DNA of 64,000 bases, taken from the NCBI GenBank assembly GCA_045123995.1, contig JBGVKY010000022.1, forward strand, positions 1 through 64,000. The letters are read 5' to 3'. Position 1 is the stretch's first letter; each line of letters starts with the position of its first letter. A program made the translations under genes and the position numbers. The notes under the pieces are model-generated. The model saw nothing but the letters and a program-made list of their open reading frames with translations, was not told the DNA's origin and did no database searches. Positions 58,952-64,000 of the stretch are shown here, piece after piece. This DNA comes from HGM11501 sp045123995 (GTDB taxonomy: Bacteria; Bacillota; Clostridia; CAKSNL01; HGM11501).

Positions 58952-59864
58952 ATCTTGTCAGATATAAATTAACCGAATCTGCCGCGCGGAAACCGTCTGC
59001 CACGGCATCTGTCACCGTATAGGCAGAGCCGTCTCTCACGGCACCCGCTGCAAAAACCCCCTCTTTGGTGGTTTCCATGTCCGCTCCTGTTATAACCGCA
59101 CCATCGTCGGTCATTCTCACATGGCCCAAAAGCACATCCGTATCAGGCTCCGGCGTGTCGGGGACAAAAATTGCGTCTACGGGAACGGTTTTGAATTCCG
59201 TTGTGACTCTGTTTATAACCGTCATGCTCTCAAGCATGAAAATCCCCTCATCAACTCCTGCTATAAGGCTTTCGGGACAAAAGCTTATATTGTCCTTTTT
59301 CTTTAGTCTGTCCATATACTTTTTGGACGCTCCCAAAATTTCTTCGGGGCAGATTATGTAGACCAGCTTACAAAGCTCGCTTAAAATAAGGGCTTCGCAC
59401 ACCGCCTCATTTCCTTTTCCCACTACCGCAACGGTTTTTCCGGAAACCCTTTCGCCCTCTTTCTCGGCAGAGTGGAATACCCCCATTCCCGAAAGCGCCC
59501 TTTCGTTGGAAAGTCCCAGCTCCCTTTTTCTTATGCCCAGAGCTAAAATTACAGCTTTCGCCTCATAGTTTCCTCTGTCGGTTTTTATAAATTTAATGGA
59601 AGAGTCTAAATCCAACTCCGTCACTTTCTCGTGTAGAATTTTAACCCCTCTTTGCAAAATGCCCTTTTCGATTTTATCGGTTAAAGCCTCTCCGTCAATT
59701 CCCTCGGGAAAGCCGGGGTAGTCCGTTACCTTTTCCTTGGCGGTTTTTCCTCCCGTATAAAGACCCTCCAGCAAAAGCACGGAAATTCCGTGGTCTGCCG
59801 CTCTTTGTGCCGCGCTCATGCCTGCAACACCGCCACCTATTACAATTAAATCATAGTCTCCCAT
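58950..59864 (-). CDS. Thioredoxin reductase-like FAD oxidoreductase lacking CxxC
   Basis: The 304-residue protein has the FAD site VIGGGVAGMSAAQRA (8-22), the NAD(P)H site VAVVGKGNEAVCEAL near 145-160 and the C-terminal FAD motif (GVFAAGAVRDGS). It has the size and layout of thioredoxin reductase. The redox-active CxxC expected before the NAD(P)H domain is replaced by VFHSAEKEG, so it cannot work as a normal thioredoxin reductase. A ferredoxin/flavodoxin reductase or another electron transfer role is possible. Confidence 0.85.
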   Translation of the reverse strand: MGDYDLIVIGGGVAGMSAAQRAADHGISVLLLEGLYTGGKTAKEKVTDYPGFPEGIDGEALTDKIEKGILQRGVKILHEKVTELDLDSSIKFIKTDRGNYEAKAVILALGIRKRELGLSNERALSGMGVFHSAEKEGERVSGKTVAVVGKGNEAVCEALILSELCKLVYIICPEEILGASKKYMDRLKKKDNISFCPESLIAGVDEGIFMLESMTVINRVTTEFKTVPVDAIFVPDTPEPDTDVLLGHVRMTDDGAVITGADMETTKEGVFAAGAVRDGSAYTVTDAVADGFRAADSVNLYLTR

Positions 59865-59907
59865 AAGAGCACCTGCCTTTAATTATAAAAATTCTTTCCT
59901 TTATATA

Positions 59908-60699
59908 TTAACACAAAACCTCACAATAAGTCAACATTCCCTTATAAATGGCAGGAAAAACTCTTTTCTCTATTTCTTCTGTCTGGCTTTCGTCTATGGG
60001 ATTTTTTCCTCGCCCCACCTCTATGGTAAAGCCCGGGCGGGAAAATTTATCGCAGAACCAGTCTTTCATCCCTCCTGATAGGGCACTTCCACAGGGCTCT
60101 TCTATCCTGTAGCCCGAAACATGTGCCATTGCCTCTGCAATTTCCCTGCTTCCTTTTGGATAAATCCCCTTAAATCCGTGATATATAACCTCTCCCTGAG
60201 AATGGAGGCATATTACCATGTTGAACTTTTTCTCCCTTACTAAATTTACCACCGCCCTGGTTTCCGGTTCGCTTTCAGGATAGCGCCCTCCGTAAAAATC
60301 CCCTGTAAAGTCCGCATCATAGTTGTGGTTTATATCAACACCCCCTGCGTTTTTTGTCCATAAGGAAATAGGATTTCTCCATCCGTTTTGTTTCCTTATT
60401 CTTTCAAAGGTTTCCGTATTTGTGGGAATAAGCCCCTGGGCAATTACTGCGGAATCGGGATTTACCATGGGCATAACGTAAATTTCCCAACCCATGCACT
60501 TGTCCTTTATATAATGGTAGAAATCCAGTGCTACTTTCCCCGTAATATCTTCGTTTCCGTGATGCACTCCGTTTATAAAAAGCTTTTTTTCTCCTCTGCC
60601 CACCTTGTAATAATAAAGCTCTCTGCCCCAAGTGCTTTTTCCCGCCGAATAAATTTCCAGCCCCGAAAGACCTGTTACCAGTTTTTCGTAAGTGAACAT
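59908..60699 (-). CDS. M14-family zinc carboxypeptidase
   Basis: The 263-residue protein has the M14 zinc site His47-x-x-Glu50 (GVHHGNED), the third ligand in CLHSQG, the substrate-binding NHNYD segment and the catalytic Glu in FTIEVGRGKNP. The lack of a signal peptide and its single-domain form suggest a cytoplasmic or non-classically exported gamma-D-glutamyl-diaminopimelate peptidase acting on cell-wall peptides. ATG 60699 has GGAGTG 5 nt upstream; a longer frame upstream overlaps the divergent dnaD-like gene and has no site. Confidence 0.85.
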   Translation of the reverse strand: MFTYEKLVTGLSGLEIYSAGKSTWGRELYYYKVGRGEKKLFINGVHHGNEDITGKVALDFYHYIKDKCMGWEIYVMPMVNPDSAVIAQGLIPTNTETFERIRKQNGWRNPISLWTKNAGGVDINHNYDADFTGDFYGGRYPESEPETRAVVNLVREKKFNMVICLHSQGEVIYHGFKGIYPKGSREIAEAMAHVSGYRIEEPCGSALSGGMKDWFCDKFSRPGFTIEVGRGKNPIDESQTEEIEKRVFPAIYKGMLTYCEVLC

Positions 60700-60736
60700 A
60701 AAAACACTCCTTTCTTGATAATTTAAAATATTTTTA

Positions 60737-60765
60737 TTGAAGTTTTGAAAAATATATGGTATCAT
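60737..60765 (+). promoter_or_regulatory. Promoter of the dnaD-dnaC-like operon
   Basis: TTGAAG (60737-60742), 17-bp spacer and TATCAT (60760-60765), 40 bp before the dnaD-like start. Confidence 0.6.
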
Positions 60766-60804
60766 AATAATGTATGTTATTAAAAGGTAGGTTAGTACAA
60801 GGCT

Positions 60805-61818
60805 ATGGCGGGTTTTTCTATTTTGGGTAAGCAGGTTGTCTCTATCCCCTGCGAATTTATCGACCATTTCATGAAAGGGGCAAACCCCACTTTCATTGCG
60901 GTCTACATATATGGGTACAGGCAATGCTTTTCTCAGAACCCCAAATATAAGGTTTCCGAAGTGGCGGAAGCTTTGGGTATTTTGGAATCCGACGTTGTCC
61001 GCGCCTGGCAGTACTGGAGCAGCAGGGGCGTTTGCACCCTTATTTATAATTCCGAGTCTGACATGACGGATTTTTCCGTTCAGTTTGCTGACCTTTCCGG
61101 CATGACCTTTGAAGAAGAGGACTCTTCCTTAAAGAAAGATAAGCCTTCATACAGCTTGAGCGAGGTGGTTTCCTCAAAGGAAAAGGACAGGGCTTTATCG
61201 GAAATGTACACCCATGCTGAAATTCTTTTGTCAAAGCCTTTATCTCAGAACGATATTTTAACCTTATACAGCTTATATGACTGGCTGGGGCTTCCCGTGG
61301 AAGTAATTTTAATGATTGTGGAGCACTGTGTTTCCATCGGCAAAAAATCCATGAGGTACATAGAAACCGTTGCTCTTTCCTGGAATGATTTGGGCATCAC
61401 TACTCCCGAAAAGGCCACGGAACATCTTTCTGCCTTTGAAAAAGCAGGTAAGGCGAAAAGAAGATTTAAAAAGCTCCTTGGTTTAAGCGGCAGGGATTTT
61501 ACCCAGAATGAATATGACCTTTTGCTTAAATGGAGCGAATCTTTAGGGTTTTCCGACGAAATGATTCTCCTTGCCTATGAAAAGACTATTATGCAGACGG
61601 GCAAGGTTGCCTTTAACTATATGAATGCCATATTAAACGACTGGTTCGGGAAAAAAATCAAGACGCCCGAAGAGGCAAACGGAGAAAGCAAAAAAATCAT
61701 AGAGCCTCTTAAAAAGCCGGTTAAGACCGGATTTTCAAACTATTCACAGTCGGGCAATTATTCCGACGAAGATTTAGAGGCGGTTCTTGCTAAGTCCACC
61801 GTTTCCGTAAAGGAGTGA
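60805..61818 (+). CDS. DnaD-domain replication protein
   Basis: The 337-residue protein has an N-terminal winged-helix-like part (about 25-90) and two DnaD-type domains (about 145-215 and 220-295), each with the YxxxxxxWxxxxxx pattern ending in YMNAILNDWFGK. DnaD proteins help load the replicative helicase in Firmicutes. The DnaC-like ATPase gene follows directly. Confidence 0.9.
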   Translation: MAGFSILGKQVVSIPCEFIDHFMKGANPTFIAVYIYGYRQCFSQNPKYKVSEVAEALGILESDVVRAWQYWSSRGVCTLIYNSESDMTDFSVQFADLSGMTFEEEDSSLKKDKPSYSLSEVVSSKEKDRALSEMYTHAEILLSKPLSQNDILTLYSLYDWLGLPVEVILMIVEHCVSIGKKSMRYIETVALSWNDLGITTPEKATEHLSAFEKAGKAKRRFKKLLGLSGRDFTQNEYDLLLKWSESLGFSDEMILLAYEKTIMQTGKVAFNYMNAILNDWFGKKIKTPEEANGESKKIIEPLKKPVKTGFSNYSQSGNYSDEDLEAVLAKSTVSVKE

Positions 61819-61819
61819 T

Positions 61820-62806
61820 ATGATGGGTTTTGAAAACAAAAACATTGCATCCGCAATCGCAAATGAGTTTCTTTCAAAAAAGCAGAAAAGAGATGCTTTA
61901 ATAAAAGAAAGAAGGGAAGAGCTTTATAAGAAAATCCCGACTCTTTCAGCCGTTGAAAAAGAAATTTCTTCTCTCAGCTTTTCTCTTTTCAAAAAGGCGG
62001 CAGACGGTTTTTCCCCCGATAAGGCAGCAGAGGAGATAAGGGAAAAATCCCTTGCTCTTACAAAAAAAAGAGACGCTCTTATAAAAGAAGCAGGCTTCGG
62101 GGATGACTACTTAAATCCCCCCTATGAATGTCCTTTATGCAAGGACGAGGGCTTTATAGATAATTCATACTGCCACTGCTTTCAGAAAAAGCTTTTGGAA
62201 AGAACCCTTTTAGAATCAAATTTATCTTCCATGCAGAATAATACCTTTGAAAACTTTTCACTTAACTGGTATTCAGAAGAAGCGGAAAACGGTGCTTTAA
62301 GTCCCCGTGACAATATGAAGAAAATTTTATCCGATTGTATAAAATTTTCAGAAAACTTTAAAACTACCGATGATAATCTGCTTTTGACAGGTCCTTCGGG
62401 TCTCGGCAAAACATTTTTGTCTTCCTGCATAGCAAATCATCTTATAAAAGAGGGGATAGATGTGGTTTATCAGAGCGCAGGGGTTATCTTCTCGCTCCTT
62501 GATAAAGTGAAATTCGGAAAAAATGTTTCTGAGGAGGAAAATTACACCCTTGGAAAAATCTTAAATGCTGACCTTTTGATTTTGGACGATTTAGGAACAG
62601 AGTTTATAACTGAATTTTCCGTTTCCGAGCTTTTCAGAATACTGAACACCCGTGCTTTAAATGAAAAAAAGACCATTATAAGCACAAATCTTTCCCTTTC
62701 GGACATTAAAAGGATTTATTCAGAAAGAATTTTCTCCCGTATTATTGGGAATTTTGTTATACTTAAATTTTACGGAAAAGATATCCGTATGCTTAAAAAA
62801 ATGTAA
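61820..62806 (+). CDS. DnaC/DnaI-like helicase loader ATPase
   Basis: The 328-residue protein has a coiled N-terminal half, a Cys cluster (CPLCKDEGFIDNSYCHCF near 97-114) and an AAA+ ATPase domain with Walker A GPSGLGKT (about 192-199) and Walker B LLILDDLG. This is the usual layout of Clostridial DnaC/IstB-like helicase loaders. It starts 1 bp after the dnaD-like stop; ATG 61820 and ATG 61823 are both served by GGAGTGAT. Confidence 0.92.
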   Translation: MMGFENKNIASAIANEFLSKKQKRDALIKERREELYKKIPTLSAVEKEISSLSFSLFKKAADGFSPDKAAEEIREKSLALTKKRDALIKEAGFGDDYLNPPYECPLCKDEGFIDNSYCHCFQKKLLERTLLESNLSSMQNNTFENFSLNWYSEEAENGALSPRDNMKKILSDCIKFSENFKTTDDNLLLTGPSGLGKTFLSSCIANHLIKEGIDVVYQSAGVIFSLLDKVKFGKNVSEEENYTLGKILNADLLILDDLGTEFITEFSVSELFRILNTRALNEKKTIISTNLSLSDIKRIYSERIFSRIIGNFVILKFYGKDIRMLKKM

Positions 62807-62828
62807 TTTATATTAGGAGGAATTTATA

Positions 62829-64000
62829 ATGGCTACACTCAAAACTTTAGCGTTCGACTTCGGTGCTTCATCAGGCCGTGCCATCTTGGCAGAATATGAC
62901 GGCAAAAAGGTTACATTAAACGAAACCCACCGTTTCTCCAATGATCTGGTAGGTATCGGAAACCACCTTTACTGGGACATTTTAAGACTTTTCTTTGAAA
63001 TCAAATCGGGTATCAACAAGACCGCAACCGACGGCTATAAGGATATTGCTTCCATTGGTATCGACACCTGGGGCGTTGACTACGGATTTTTGGATAAAAA
63101 CGGAAATCTTTTAGCTAATCCCCACAACTATCGTGATACCAGAACAGCAAAATACTTTGAAGAAATTGAAAAGTATGCAAGCAAGGAAGATATTTACAAT
63201 CAGACAGGAACTCAGTTTGTTCCCTTAAACACTCTGTTCCAGCTTCTGGACGACAAATATTCCGGTGCTCCCGCTTTGGAAAATGCCGAAACCATGCTTA
63301 TGATTCCCGACCTTTTCAATTATTTCTTAACAGGCGAAAAGGTTACAGAATACACCATCGCATCAACCAGCCAGCTTTATAACTCTGTTACCGATTCCTG
63401 GGCTTGGCCTTTAATTGAAAAATTAGGTCTTCCCAAGAAGATATTTACAGATGTTAAGCATCCGGGTCAGATGATGGGTAAGGTTCTTCCCAATTTGGCT
63501 GAAGAGCTTGGCATTCCCTCTGTTCCCGTGGCTTTGGTTGCATCTCACGATACAGCCTCTGCCGTTGCTGCAGTTCCTGCCGAAAAGGGCGAAAGCTATG
63601 CTTATATCAGCTGTGGAACCTGGTCTCTCTTAGGTGCTGAAATCGATAAGCCCATTATTAACGACCTTTCCAAGAAGCACAACTTCACAAACGAGGGCGG
63701 TATCAATAAGACAATCCGCTTCCTTAAAAACATTATGGGTCTTTGGATTATCCAGGAAAGCCGCCGTCAGTGGAAGAGAGAAGGTCTCGCCCTTTCCTTT
63801 GACGAAATGGAACAGGCAGCTTGGAATGCACCTGCTTTCAAGAGCTTTATTGACCCTGACTATGCAACCTTTGCACTTCCCGGAAATATGCCTAAGTATA
63901 TTGCCGAGTTCTGTAAGAATACAAATCAGGAAATTCCCGAGGGTGTTGGCCCCGTAACCCGTTGCATCGCACAGTCCCTTGCAATGAAATACCGTTATTC
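62829..64000 (+). CDS. rhaB: Rhamnulokinase (FGGY kinase, 3' end off window)
   Basis: The visible 390 residues match RhaB: LAFDFGASSGRAILAEYDG at the start, IGIDTWGVDYGFLD near 77-90, NYRDTRT, and SHDTASAVAAVP and YISCGTWSLLG in the second domain. It phosphorylates L-rhamnulose and, in some relatives, L-fuculose. With fucI and fucU nearby, a role in fucose use is possible. AGGAGG lies before ATG 62829. The gene runs off the right edge without a stop. Confidence 0.9.
   Translation, partial: MATLKTLAFDFGASSGRAILAEYDGKKVTLNETHRFSNDLVGIGNHLYWDILRLFFEIKSGINKTATDGYKDIASIGIDTWGVDYGFLDKNGNLLANPHNYRDTRTAKYFEEIEKYASKEDIYNQTGTQFVPLNTLFQLLDDKYSGAPALENAETMLMIPDLFNYFLTGEKVTEYTIASTSQLYNSVTDSWAWPLIEKLGLPKKIFTDVKHPGQMMGKVLPNLAEELGIPSVPVALVASHDTASAVAAVPAEKGESYAYISCGTWSLLGAEIDKPIINDLSKKHNFTNEGGINKTIRFLKNIMGLWIIQESRRQWKREGLALSFDEMEQAAWNAPAFKSFIDPDYATFALPGNMPKYIAEFCKNTNQEIPEGVGPVTRCIAQSLAMKYRY

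Noticed and set aside
1..64000. CRISPR array
   Set aside because: No regularly spaced 25-40 bp repeats were seen, and no cas genes.

Overview
The window reads as the chromosome of a low-GC, Gram-positive anaerobe of the class Clostridia, probably an uncultured gut lineage. The evidence is AGGAGG-type ribosome binding sites with some GTG/TTG starts, S-layer-homology (SLH) proteins, Firmicute-type DnaD and DnaC-like replication genes, a proBAC cluster, and L-fucose use genes. No rRNA, intact tRNA or CRISPR array was seen.

Positions 1-24.8 kb lie almost entirely on the minus strand and hold accessory signalling and surface genes. They include a four-gene operon (GGDEF cyclase, tail-anchored protein, small alarmone synthetase, HD hydrolase), a secreted tyrosine phosphatase, an exported C26 glutamine-amidotransferase-like lipoprotein, an SLH-anchored 5'-nucleotidase beside a two-component system, an SLH-anchored NlpC/P60 peptidase, a three-part DUF3089 protein, guanine deaminase and a SLOG protein. 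Three promoters here share an identical 20-bp direct repeat placed exactly 10 bp upstream of the -10 box. This is the geometry of a Pho box. It links the second-messenger operon, the 5'-nucleotidase and guanine deaminase.

Positions 24.85-33.4 kb are an integrative mobilizable element. It has a tyrosine recombinase preceded by a leader-peptide/terminator attenuator, an RHH protein, a MobP-type relaxase, a repeat-rich non-coding region (oriT/ori candidate), a HTH_36 protein, an unknown gene and an excisionase. Divergent from these is a 1011-residue protein with the DxDGD motif of two-barrel RNA polymerases (QDE-1/YonO type), translationally coupled to an unknown 280-residue partner. I regard this pair as the most exciting content.

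Positions 33.4-39.2 kb are a defence cassette: HTH-Dam methylase, MutH/Sau3AI-like nuclease, HNH protein, second DNA methylase and a TIGR04141/DUF6119-like protein. It is flanked by a 33-bp direct repeat carrying terminators. At 39.54-39.59 kb lies the 3' half of a tRNA-Trp gene without its 5' half, which looks like the distal att site of a genomic island. No intact tRNA-Trp is present to its left, so the island may reach beyond the left edge.

From 39.9 kb the content is mostly core: a fucose ABC transporter-fucI operon with a divergent AraC regulator, fucU, a beta-CASP nuclease, two large SLH surface proteins around proBAC, trmB, a thioredoxin-reductase-like protein lacking CxxC, an M14 peptidase, dnaD and dnaC-like genes, and a truncated rhamnulokinase gene at the right edge.
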